NCBI GenBank assembly: GCA_045536155.1
Contig: JAZSMZ010000102.1
Span: 1-13,290, forward strand
DNA length: 13,290 bases
From: JAZQNC01 sp045536155
Lineage (GTDB): Bacteria > Bacillota > Clostridia > Oscillospirales > CAG-272
Direction: 5' to 3'
A program made the translations under genes and the position numbers. Positions 1 through 6,322 of this stretch are shown here, piece by piece (position 1 is the first letter of the stretch; the number at the start of each line of letters is the position of its first letter). The notes beneath the pieces were generated by a model that was not told the DNA's origin, made no database searches, and worked only from the letters and a program-made list of their open reading frames with translations.

Positions 1-286
1 CCTACATCTTGAATGCAAGTTTTGTTGGTAGAAAAGGGGGACTGCCTACGTTTTGAATGCAAGTTTTGTTGGTAGAAAAGGGGGCTGCCTACGTTTTGAA
101 TGTAAGTTTTGTTGGTACAAAGGGGGATCACCTACATCTTGAATGCAAGTTTTGTTGGTAGAAAAGGGGGACTGCCTACGTTTTGAATGCAAGTTTTGTT
201 GGTACAAAGGGGATCGCTTACATCTTGAATGCAAGTTTTGTTGGTAGAAAAGGGGATCGCCTACATCTTGAATGCAAGTTTTATCA
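1..286. repeat. Tandem repeat array, 42-44 bp unit, six full copies plus a partial
   Basis: Units begin at 1, 45, 88, 131, 175, 217 and 260, the last being truncated near 286. Each contains the core TTGAATGCAAGTTTTGTTGG followed by TA, a short A run and a run of G. Variants alternate (CTACATC versus CTACGTT; GTAGAAAAGG versus GTACAAAGG; ends ACTG, CTG, ATCAC or ATCG), so neighbouring copies are not identical. The array probably continues left of the window. Unit length is not a constant multiple of three, which argues against a coding role. There are no unique spacers, so it is not CRISPR. Function unknown. Confidence 0.93.
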
Positions 287-334
287 GTTAAAATAAGTAA
301 TTTATCTTATCCCTATGCATTTTTCTTATATCCA

Positions 335-365
335 AGAGGGGGTCAGGGGGACTCTGAGCGCAAGC
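335..365 (+). repeat. Dispersed G-rich repeat, copy 1
   Basis: The stretch AGAGGGGGTCAGGGGGA followed shortly by GAGCGCAAGC recurs in inverted orientation at 2916-2947, within oriC, where it reads AGAGGGGGTCTGGGGGA then GAGCGCAAGC on the minus strand. The two copies bracket recF and dnaN. This copy has lost the perfect hairpin that the other one keeps. It runs directly into the palindromic element at 369-435. Confidence 0.75.
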
Positions 366-368
366 AGG

Positions 369-435
369 ATCTCTCTCTGTCAGCTTCGCTGCCACCTCTC
401 CCAAAGGGAGAGCTCCGCCGAAGGCGGTGAGAGGG
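369..435. repeat. Palindromic three-hairpin repeat element (MITE/REP-like)
   Basis: A central hairpin CTCTCCC-aaa-GGGAGAG (396-412) is flanked by two mini-hairpins: CAGC-ttc-GCTG on the left (381-391) and CCGCC-gaa-GGCGG on the right (415-427). The outer arms are CTCTC-rich on the left and GAGAGGG on the right, so the whole is an imperfect palindrome whose arms each carry their own small stem-loop. The same architecture appears in split form at 7041-7172. It is too short to encode anything and looks like a non-autonomous dispersed repeat. Confidence 0.75.
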
Positions 436-511
436 TATTGAGCATCGCATTTTCCTATGCGAAACCTGTATTTTCATAGTACGCAGGACCGTTTTTGCCC
501 CCCCGCAGGGG

Positions 512-1573
512 TTAACTATACGTCCCGCCGCAAACCTCAATAGCCTTGTAATCGCCGTCAAGACGGTCGCACGACGTCATAATTACCTGCTTTTTCGCCA
601 TTCCGCGAATCAAAAACGAACGTCGGCTCTCGTCAAGCTCGCTCATAACGTCGTCGAAAAGGAATACGGGATACTCGCCGCATTCGTTTTTTGATATCTC
701 GCCCTCTGCCAGCTTCATGGCGAGCGCAAGACTCCTCTGCTGTCCCTGCGATGCGTACAGACGCGCCTCGCGTGAGTTTATCGTAATAGCAATATCGTCC
801 CGATGCGGGCCAAAAAGTGTCGTACGCGCTTTTATTTCGCGTTCACGTGACGATCTGAGTGCCTCGCGGTACCCGTCGGCCGTCAGCGGAGCGGTATATT
901 TAAGCTCGGGAATTTCCCGTCCGTCGGTCATTTCGGCAAAAATTTTCTTTACCTCGATGTTCAGACGTTCGACGTATTCGTATCTCTGACGCGCAACGAC
1001 AGCACCGCTTTCAGCGAGTGCATCCGACCAGACGTCGATGGTATCTTCAAACATCTTCGGATTTTCATAATAGCTTTTTATAAGCATATTACGCTCCGAA
1101 AGCTGCGAGTTGTATTTTTGCAGCGCGCGCACATATCCGCTCGACAGCTGAGTAAGAGCGGCATCCACAAACTGACGCCTCTCGCTCGGACCCTGGCATA
1201 CGATCGACAGATGCTGCGGGCAAAAGAGCACCGCTCTGAAACATCCGACAAAATCGGAAAGCCTTTTTTCGGGCGCACCGTTTCTGATAAGCACACGCCG
1301 TCCATCACCTGCAATGCGGATCTCAAGGGTGTTTTCCCTGCGCCTGTCGTCAAACGTCAGCTTTACTCTCGCAAAATCCGAGCCGAATTTTACGAGCTCC
1401 TTTTCCTTTGACGCGCGAAAAGAGCGTCCGTGAGCAAAAAGGTATATCCCCTCAAGCGCATTTGTCTTGCCCTCGGCATTTTTGCCGTAGAGAAGCGTTA
1501 CTCTCTCGCTCGGCTCGATCTTTGCGCGATCGATGTTGCGAAAGTTGTAATACTCAATTTTTTTAACGTACAT
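512..1573 (-). CDS. recF: DNA replication and repair protein RecF
   Basis: RecF is an SMC/Rad50-like ATPase that helps load RecA at single-strand gaps and stalled forks. The 353 residues match the usual family length. Visible motifs are Walker A GKNAEGKTN (30-38), the conserved TLFGPHRDD segment (252-260), the ABC signature SQGQQRS (275-281) and Walker B VFLFDDVMSELD (303-314). The N-terminus MYVKKIEYYNFRN is the standard RecF opening, which supports this start. It begins 14 nt after the dnaN stop with no strong Shine-Dalgarno, so translation is probably coupled to dnaN. The small S4-domain gene (yaaA/rlbA) that often sits between dnaN and recF is missing, and no gyrB follows within the window. 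I see no convincing terminator after the stop codon. Confidence 0.97.
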   Translation of the reverse strand: MYVKKIEYYNFRNIDRAKIEPSERVTLLYGKNAEGKTNALEGIYLFAHGRSFRASKEKELVKFGSDFARVKLTFDDRRRENTLEIRIAGDGRRVLIRNGAPEKRLSDFVGCFRAVLFCPQHLSIVCQGPSERRQFVDAALTQLSSGYVRALQKYNSQLSERNMLIKSYYENPKMFEDTIDVWSDALAESGAVVARQRYEYVERLNIEVKKIFAEMTDGREIPELKYTAPLTADGYREALRSSREREIKARTTLFGPHRDDIAITINSREARLYASQGQQRSLALAMKLAEGEISKNECGEYPVFLFDDVMSELDESRRSFLIRGMAKKQVIMTSCDRLDGDYKAIEVCGGTYS

Positions 1574-1587
1574 CAGTTAACTTTTTA

Positions 1588-2727
1588 TCAGTTTTTAAGT
1601 CTTACAGGAAGTACAAGGAAGGTAAACGTTTCATCAAGAGAGGCATCGGCCGGTTCAATGATCATCGACATGAGGGGTGTGGACATCGAGAGCTTGATCT
1701 CGTCGGTATCGCACGACTTGACCGCATCGTAAAGATAGCGGCAGTTAAAGCCGATAACGATATCCTCGCCCTCCTTTTCAACCAATATCTCGTCATTGAA
1801 GCTGCCCGATACCGAAACCGAGCTGAGCTGGAGAGCGTCCTCGCAGAAGGTGCAGCGGAGGGCGGGCTTTGTCTGACCCATGCTCTTTTCCTCTGTAACG
1901 AGCATCGCTCTTTCGAGAGCGCGGCAGAGCTGGTCGGTGTTTACCTTAACGAAAACCTTGTTGGTCTTGGGAATAAAGCGGTCGTAATCGATATATTCCT
2001 CGTCGATAAGACGGGAGAAGAAGCAGATGTCGCCAATCTTGAAAACAACGTGCTTTCTTGCGGGACGTACGGTGATGGTATCATCGCTGTCGTCGAGCAG
2101 CTTGATAAGCTCGGTAAGCGATTTGCCGGGAAGAATGAACTTGCAACATAAGTCTTCGCTTGCTCCGCCTATCTCGAGCGCCTTTGTCATAACGGCAAGG
2201 CGATTCGAGTCACAGGATACGAGTGTGAGATTTCCGTTTTCTATCGAGAAGAACTCACCGTTGAGCGCGGGACGGATATCGTTTTGAGCAACGGCGAACA
2301 TTGTGCGGATTATCATTGATTTAAGCTCGCCCTGCTTTAAAGTGAAACCGTTATCAACGTTAAGGTCGGGAAGATTCGGGAAATCCTCGCCCTTCATGGC
2401 ATGGAGCTCATAGGAGGAGCGTCCGCTCGATACCTTTGTTACGTTGCGCTTGTCAACCTCAACGGTTATCTCGTTTTCGGGCATTGCGCGAACGATAGAC
2501 ACAAGCTTATCTGCCTTTATAATATAGCTTCCGCCTTCAACGACCTTGCAAGCAACGCTCAGACGCATACCCTTTTCGAGGTCGTATGCCGAAACGATAC
2601 ATTTGCTGTCGCCTTCGCTTTCAATAAGAAAGCCTTCTGTCGAATTCATGGTGTTTTTGTTTGAGACAGAACCCATGGCGGGGGTCAATGCCTCAAGAAG
2701 AGCAGCTTTTTCGAATATAATCTTCAT
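1588..2727 (-). CDS. dnaN: DNA polymerase III subunit beta (sliding clamp)
   Basis: This is the beta clamp, a ring-shaped homodimer that tethers DNA polymerase III to the template and serves as a docking platform for repair factors. At 379 residues it has normal length. It starts with MKIIFEKAALLEALTPAMG, continues with the family-typical SSGRSSYELHAMKGEDFPNLP region (about 100-120) and ends with LVLPVRL, the characteristic clamp C-terminus. A purine-rich Shine-Dalgarno (AAAGG) lies 7-8 nt upstream of the ATG. Just beyond it is a perfect 8-bp hairpin, TTTTGGAA/TTCCAAAA, at 2743-2761 in the leader. The gene lies directly downstream of oriC and 14 nt before recF, so the two form one transcription unit. 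Confidence 0.98.
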   Translation of the reverse strand: MKIIFEKAALLEALTPAMGSVSNKNTMNSTEGFLIESEGDSKCIVSAYDLEKGMRLSVACKVVEGGSYIIKADKLVSIVRAMPENEITVEVDKRNVTKVSSGRSSYELHAMKGEDFPNLPDLNVDNGFTLKQGELKSMIIRTMFAVAQNDIRPALNGEFFSIENGNLTLVSCDSNRLAVMTKALEIGGASEDLCCKFILPGKSLTELIKLLDDSDDTITVRPARKHVVFKIGDICFFSRLIDEEYIDYDRFIPKTNKVFVKVNTDQLCRALERAMLVTEEKSMGQTKPALRCTFCEDALQLSSVSVSGSFNDEILVEKEGEDIVIGFNCRYLYDAVKSCDTDEIKLSMSTPLMSMIIEPADASLDETFTFLVLPVRLKN

Positions 2728-2915
2728 ATCGAACGCCTTTCCTTTTGGAATTTTTCCAAAATGTATTTTATTTTTTAAAAATTAAATGAGAAACAATTAT
2801 TAAATGCTATATTGAGATATTTGCTCTAAACTTGATAATAGCAATTATTTATGTTAAATTGTTTGGAAGAAAAAACTACGTTTTTTCTTTTATATTTATG
2901 CGCGCCGGGGTGAGA

Positions 2916-2947
2916 GCTTGCGCTCTCAATCCCCCAGACCCCCTCTT
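2916..2947 (-). repeat. Dispersed G-rich repeat, copy 2, with hairpin, inside oriC
   Basis: On the minus strand it reads AGAGGGGGTCTGGGGGA then GAGCGCAAGC, matching 335-365 in inverted orientation. The adjoining bases form a perfect stem TGAGAGC-ttgc-GCTCTCA (2911-2928), extended by flanking GGGG and CCCC. It is a G+C-rich block within otherwise A+T-rich DNA between the unwinding region and dnaN. Confidence 0.72.
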
Positions 2948-3027
2948 TTTTGCGCTAAGATAGTTGTTAATATAAACTAAGCATTCATCCAGGGCGAGGG
3001 ATATTCGCTGTTTTTGCGATGTAATCG

Positions 3028-3053
3028 TAAAACCTGTTTTATTTAGAAACAGG
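3028..3053 (-). terminator. Possible intrinsic terminator after dnaA
   Basis: On the minus strand CCTGTTT and AAACAGG (3053-3047 and 3039-3033) form a 7-bp stem with a 7-nt loop, directly followed by TTTTAC. This is a weak Rho-independent signature about 300 nt past the dnaA stop. It could end dnaA transcripts before the A+T-rich tract near dnaN. The U tract is short, so the call is tentative. Confidence 0.4.
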
Positions 3054-3097
3054 AAGCGAACTCCTAAAAGAAAAGAGAAATATATAATCTAAATAGA

Positions 3098-3135
3098 GAT
3101 GATACAGTAGTAGCCGTAGTAGGGGATGTTGATAA
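3098..3135 (-). other. Basal origin unwinding module: DnaA box, C-rich spacer and DnaA-trios
   Basis: On the minus strand the box TTATCAACA (3135-3127) is followed by TCCC and then by triplets CTA CTA CGG CTA CTA CTG TAT CAT (3122-3099). The complementary strand therefore reads 3'-GAT-GAT-GCC-GAT-GAT-GAC-5', the DnaA-trio pattern described for B. subtilis, where a DnaA filament spreads from a box on to single-stranded trios and melts the origin. The next bases downstream are A/T-rich (about 3097-3062). Box, GC-rich spacer, trios and A/T-rich tract occur in the expected order and polarity. Confidence 0.85.
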
Positions 3136-3232
3136 TGTCGAAAAGTCTGTTTGTCAGCAATCTGTACTCGTTTTCACGGTTGCACCATGTCGGATTTCAT
3201 GACTATTCGGTATCGATTTTGATGTAGAACGA

Positions 3233-3241
3233 TGTTGATAA
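3233..3241 (-). promoter_or_regulatory. DnaA box TTATCAACA
   Basis: One mismatch from the canonical TTATCCACA (position 6 C to A). It is identical to the boxes at 3127-3135 and 3327-3335 and in the same orientation. Three exact 9-mers within about 210 bp of origin DNA are unlikely by chance. Confidence 0.75.
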
Positions 3242-3326
3242 AAAATTTCGGAAAATTTTGCATCATAAACCATTCGGTCGACAACCGTAACTTTTAAACA
3301 TTATCTCACCGATAATTTTGCACAAT

Positions 3327-3335
3327 TGTTGATAA
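3327..3335 (-). promoter_or_regulatory. DnaA box TTATCAACA, tandem with the next box
   Basis: Exact copy of the variant box, lying 15 nt past the dnaA stop codon. It is separated by only 3 nt from the box at 3339-3347, a tandem spacing that favours cooperative DnaA binding. Confidence 0.75.
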
Positions 3336-3338
3336 AGC

Positions 3339-3347
3339 TGTGGATTA
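3339..3347 (-). promoter_or_regulatory. DnaA box TAATCCACA
   Basis: One mismatch from TTATCCACA (position 2 T to A). It keeps the CCACA half that the other three boxes lack, and lies 3 nt past the dnaA stop codon in the same orientation as the rest. Confidence 0.65.
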
Positions 3348-3350
3348 AGG

Positions 3351-4799
3351 TTATTCCTTGATCTCACGAATGAGCTCGCTGATGTCGTTTTCAAATGACG
3401 GATTTGTTTTAAGCTCGTTTTCGATAACGTCAAGCGACGACATTATCGTGGTGTGGTTTCTGTCGCCAATTACCCGACCGATCGCCGCAAGCGACATGTC
3501 GGTAAGCTGTCTTATCAGGTATATCGAGGTGTGGCGCGCGTAAGCTATACTCTTTTGACGCTTCTTGCTCTTGATGTCCTCGATGCTGACACCCGTTTTC
3601 TTTGAAACGCGGTCAAGTATTCTTTCAACGGTCACCTGAACCGGCTCGGATGCCGTCATAAGATCGGCAACGCAGGAGTATGCAAGATCGATAGTGATGG
3701 GTGTGCCGGTCAAAAACGACTGTGCACCCAGCTTTTTGATAGCGCCCTCGAGCTGACGTACGTTCGATTTTAAGTTGTTGGCCAAAAATTCGATAACGTC
3801 GTCGGGCATTCTTATGTTCATAGCCTCGGCCTTGTTGCGCATGATAGCCATTCTCAGCTCGTAGTCGGGACTCTGAATGTCGGCGATAAGACCCTGCTCA
3901 AAACGTGTGCGGAGTCTTTCCTCAAGCGTCTTTATATCCTTCGGAGGACGGTCGGAGGTCATGATGATCTGCTTGTGATCCTCATAAAGAGCGTTGAAAG
4001 TGTGGAAAAACTCTTCCTGAGTCGATTCCTTGCCCGCAATAAACTGGATATCGTCGATAAGCAGGATGTTCGCGGTGCGATACTTTTCTCTGAATTGCGG
4101 TGTGGTCTCGTGTCTGATGCACTCGATGAGCTGATTTGTAAAATCGTCGCCCTTGACGTAGATGATCTTCGCCGAGGGATCGTGACTCTTTATGTAGTTG
4201 ATTATCGACCACATAAGGTGAGTTTTTCCGAGTCCGCTTGCACCGTGTATGAAGAGCGGATTGTATTCCGATGCAGGCTTTTCGGCTACCGCCATGGCGG
4301 CGGCGCGTGCAAAGCGGTTGGATGCTCCGACAATGAAGTTGTCAAAGGTGTACTGGTTGGAGTTGAGCGGGATCGAAACGTCATCGTCGATCGAAACGAC
4401 GGGATCGAAATTGTTGTGTAAATTGTCCGGTGATTTGATTTTTGCACCGAGCAGGTCCGACGAGTCGGTCATGGATCCGATGTCAAAGGATTCGTTTCGT
4501 ATATCCGATTCCTTTTTGGCGGTCGATATTGTGACGTTTACCTTAAAACCGAGAATGTTGCTCAGCTTTTCACAAAGGAGGTTAGTGTATCTTTTTGAAA
4601 CGGTCGCGCATTTCATTCCGTTGGGGCAGAGCAGATATACCGTATCGTCTGTGATCGAATCGATCCGCATATCGACAAACCACAAATTTACCGCGGTCTG
4701 CGACAGGTCCTCCTCACTTACCAAACTATCTATCAAACTTTGCCAGATTTCCGTGTATAAATTCTGTTCGTGAGTCGCTTTTTGTCCGTTTAAGGCCAT
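3351..4799 (-). CDS. dnaA: Chromosomal replication initiator protein DnaA
   Basis: DnaA binds oriC boxes, oligomerises with ATP and melts the origin. The 482 residues split into domain I (about 1-90), a poorly conserved acidic linker (about 95-148), the AAA+ domain III starting at QYTFDNFIVGASNRFA (149-164), and DNA-binding domain IV (about 385-482). Walker A is GASGLGKTH (186-194), Walker B ILLIDDIQF (245-253), and the arginine-finger region is RLRTRFEQGL (295-304). The helix-turn-helix signature reads GDRNHTTIMSSLDVIE: Asn448 stands where the family usually has Asp (RDHTTV), a possibly meaningful change given the variant boxes next door. The start is supported by GAAAGGAC about 10 nt upstream. 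It is transcribed from its own promoter (4839-4867) towards oriC. Confidence 0.98.
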   Translation of the reverse strand: MALNGQKATHEQNLYTEIWQSLIDSLVSEEDLSQTAVNLWFVDMRIDSITDDTVYLLCPNGMKCATVSKRYTNLLCEKLSNILGFKVNVTISTAKKESDIRNESFDIGSMTDSSDLLGAKIKSPDNLHNNFDPVVSIDDDVSIPLNSNQYTFDNFIVGASNRFARAAAMAVAEKPASEYNPLFIHGASGLGKTHLMWSIINYIKSHDPSAKIIYVKGDDFTNQLIECIRHETTPQFREKYRTANILLIDDIQFIAGKESTQEEFFHTFNALYEDHKQIIMTSDRPPKDIKTLEERLRTRFEQGLIADIQSPDYELRMAIMRNKAEAMNIRMPDDVIEFLANNLKSNVRQLEGAIKKLGAQSFLTGTPITIDLAYSCVADLMTASEPVQVTVERILDRVSKKTGVSIEDIKSKKRQKSIAYARHTSIYLIRQLTDMSLAAIGRVIGDRNHTTIMSSLDVIENELKTNPSFENDISELIREIKE

Positions 4800-4838
4800 T
4801 GAAAATCTGTCCTTTCAAAATTAATTATATTTAATTAA

Positions 4839-4867
4839 ATTATATCACATTTTTAATAAAATTTCAA
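4839..4867 (-). promoter_or_regulatory. dnaA promoter (sigma-A type, extended -10)
   Basis: On the minus strand TTGAAA (4867-4862), a 17-nt spacer and TATAAT (4844-4839) form a near-consensus promoter, with TGA just before the -10 giving an extended -10. The expected start near 4832 leaves about 33 nt of leader before the ATG at 4799. No close match to a DnaA box overlaps it, so simple autoregulation by a box at this spot is not evident. Confidence 0.75.
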
Positions 4868-4931
4868 TAGTAAAAACAATAATTATTATATAATAAAGAA
4901 GAAAAATTTCACTATCGACGCCTTTTCAGCC

Positions 4932-4960
4932 TTGACAACGGTATATATGAATGCTATAAT
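4932..4960 (+). promoter_or_regulatory. Consensus sigma-A promoter for the lipoprotein-plsC unit
   Basis: TTGACA (4932-4937), exactly 17 nt, TATAAT (4955-4960), with TGC directly before the -10 (extended -10). Both hexamers are perfect consensus. Transcription should begin near 4967, leaving a leader of about 70 nt before the ATG at 5037. It is divergent from the dnaA promoter, with an A+T-rich tract of about 65 bp between the two -35 boxes. Confidence 0.85.
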
Positions 4961-4976
4961 TGTTGACATAGAGAAA

Positions 4977-5000
4977 TGCCTTTTGACTTTTCAAACGGCA
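4977..5000 (+). promoter_or_regulatory. Leader stem-loop upstream of the lipoprotein gene
   Basis: TGCCTTTTGA and TCAAACGGCA pair over 10 positions with one mismatch around a CTTT loop. It starts about 10 nt after the predicted transcript start and is followed by a run of nine A. The A run rules out a plus-strand terminator. It may be a transcript-stabilising 5' hairpin; no riboswitch class is recognisable. Confidence 0.4.
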
Positions 5001-5036
5001 AAAAAAAATACAGTGAAAAAAACGAAGTAAGCAGCA

Positions 5037-5669
5037 ATGAAAAAACGTGTTTTAAGCGCCCTTTTTGCAATAATTTTAGTTTTGTTTTCTTTCTTTACGG
5101 TCTCCTGCCAAAAAGAAGAAGTGTCGCAGATGACAAACGACGAGGCCAAGGTAATTTTAAATGAGCTCGTCGAAACGTCATATCTTGTAAATCGGATATT
5201 TTTGGGCAATGAGCTGAAATTTGAAGATGAAAATGCAGTTGACCTTGATACTGTAACGGGCGCCCAATACTACGAGGTCGCATCGGACAGCGTGGTATTG
5301 AGTATAGCCGAGCTCAAAGCGCTTGCCGAGAGCGTTTACTCAAAGAGCTATTTAAAGGACGTCTATGCAATGGCCTTTGAGGGCTATTCATTTGAGGATT
5401 CTACCGGATACAAGATCGACTATCAGCCCAGATTTTCCGAAAATCGCGAGGGCAGACTCTGCATGGATATTTCGAACAATTACGATTTCTCGCTCGACAC
5501 GGTTATCGACATCGAAAGTGCAAACATAGTTGAGCGCAAGGCGGGCAGAGTGGTCATGGAGCTTGACTATACAAAAGAATCGCAAAGCGGCAAAATGAAG
5601 CTTGCGCTGGTGTATCAGACCGATGACAGCGGTGAGGGCAAATGGCTGCTCGACAGTCCCACATACTGA
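5037..5669 (+). CDS. Predicted lipoprotein of unknown function
   Basis: I do not recognise the family. The 210-residue product starts with a lysine/arginine-led signal (MKKR) and a hydrophobic stretch to about residue 22, ending in TVSC with Cys24 as the likely lipidated residue; the lipobox is slightly off-consensus (Thr at -3). The mature part is acidic and soluble-looking, with no further membrane segment, and ends with LVYQTDDSGEGKWLLDSPTY, reminiscent of small beta-rich extracytoplasmic domains. The Shine-Dalgarno is weak (GAAGTAAG), although the promoter is excellent. plsC follows after 32 nt, so the two are probably cotranscribed. Likely location is the outer face of the cytoplasmic membrane. 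A link to lipid or envelope metabolism is only suggested by the neighbour. Confidence 0.85.
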   Translation: MKKRVLSALFAIILVLFSFFTVSCQKEEVSQMTNDEAKVILNELVETSYLVNRIFLGNELKFEDENAVDLDTVTGAQYYEVASDSVVLSIAELKALAESVYSKSYLKDVYAMAFEGYSFEDSTGYKIDYQPRFSENREGRLCMDISNNYDFSLDTVIDIESANIVERKAGRVVMELDYTKESQSGKMKLALVYQTDDSGEGKWLLDSPTY

Positions 5670-5701
5670 TTTTTTAAAGTGATTTTTTAAAGGAAAAAGA
5701 T

Positions 5702-6322
5702 ATGTCAACAAAATTTTACGATTGGGTAGTCGACCATTTTGCAGGCGTTGTAAAGTGGTTTTATAAGGTTGAGATCGAGGGAATAGAGAACGTACCAAAA
5801 GAGGGCGCACTCCTCGTCTGCTCCAACCATCTTTCGATGGCCGACGTCGTTATCATGGCGGCGACTATGCCTCGAAGAATAACCTTTTTGGCAAAGGAAG
5901 AGGCCTTCCACGTGCCAATTCTGGCGCAGTTTATCAAAGGTATGTGCGCCGTTCCGATCAAGCGCGGATCGGGCGACGTCGGCGCGCTCAAAGCGATAAT
6001 CGGAACGCTCAAGGAGGGCAACGTGGCCTGCGTTTATCCGCAGGGACACCGATATCCGGGCGTGCACCCCTCGACAACGAAGGTGCATCACGGAGTGGGC
6101 ATGATGGCATGGCGGTCGAAGTCCGATATCATGCCGGTGGCATTCGAATGTGAGGGCTGGAAGATAAAGCCCTTTCGCAAGACGACGATAAAGTTCGGCA
6201 AGGTCGTGAAATTTGACGAGCTCGGCATGGAAGCGGGAAATTATGAGCAATATGAAGCGGCCACGAATAAGATATTCGGTAAGATAATTGATTTGATCGA
6301 TAAAAAAGAAAAGGAAGCGTAA
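5702..6322 (+). CDS. PlsC-type 1-acyl-sn-glycerol-3-phosphate acyltransferase family protein
   Basis: Members of this family transfer an acyl chain to lysophosphatidic acid, giving phosphatidic acid for membrane phospholipids. Length, 206 residues, is typical of short PlsC proteins. Motif I NHLSMAD (42-48) keeps the catalytic His43-x4-Asp48. Motif II is MCAVPIKRG (81-89), motif III is YPQGHR (112-117) and motif IV IMPVAF (142-147). Motif III normally reads F-P-E-G-T-R, so Glu is Gln and Thr is His here; the glycine and arginine remain. This suggests a subfamily with altered acceptor handling, so the exact substrate is uncertain. AAAGG lies 8 nt before the ATG. The stop codon sits in the loop of a perfect stem-loop (6311-6330). 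Confidence 0.88.
   Translation: MSTKFYDWVVDHFAGVVKWFYKVEIEGIENVPKEGALLVCSNHLSMADVVIMAATMPRRITFLAKEEAFHVPILAQFIKGMCAVPIKRGSGDVGALKAIIGTLKEGNVACVYPQGHRYPGVHPSTTKVHHGVGMMAWRSKSDIMPVAFECEGWKIKPFRKTTIKFGKVVKFDELGMEAGNYEQYEAATNKIFGKIIDLIDKKEKEA

Larger units (their letters stand above)
2728..3350. other. Replication origin (oriC), dnaA-dnaN intergenic region
   Basis: This 623-nt gap has no credible ORF and lies between dnaA and dnaN, the usual site of oriC in Firmicutes. Listed from the dnaA side, it holds DnaA boxes at 3339-3347, 3327-3335, 3233-3241 and 3127-3135, all in the same orientation; then a C-rich spacer and DnaA-trio repeats (3098-3122); an A/T-rich patch (about 3062-3097); a terminator-like hairpin; a dispersed palindrome; and a very A+T-rich tract (about 2755-2900) before dnaN. 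A weak extra box, TTTTGCACA, lies at 3316-3324. The order boxes - unwinding element - dnaN matches the Bacillus subtilis incC arrangement. Start-site mapping or a GC-skew switch would confirm it. Confidence 0.9.

Noticed and set aside
46..234. 62-residue minus-strand ORF made of repeated YQQNLHSKRR/LPTKLAFKT-like segments
   Set aside because: It is the translation of the tandem array. Unit lengths of 42, 43 and 44 nt shift the frame between copies, and there is no ribosome-binding site or independent protein signature.
1..286. CRISPR array
   Set aside because: The whole 42-44 bp unit repeats with no unique spacers, and no cas gene is present.
490..512. Intrinsic terminator directly after recF
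   Set aside because: CCCC-tgc-GGGG gives only a 4-bp stem, and on the minus strand it is followed by G and A rather than a U run.
3975..4421. 148-residue plus-strand ORF opposite dnaA
   Set aside because: It lies antisense to the AAA+ domain of DnaA and has no recognisable motif.
4830..4910. A+T-rich tract upstream of dnaA as the main unwinding element
   Set aside because: There is no DnaA box cluster or trio next to it, and its bases are accounted for by the dnaA promoter. The 3098-3135 module is a much better candidate.
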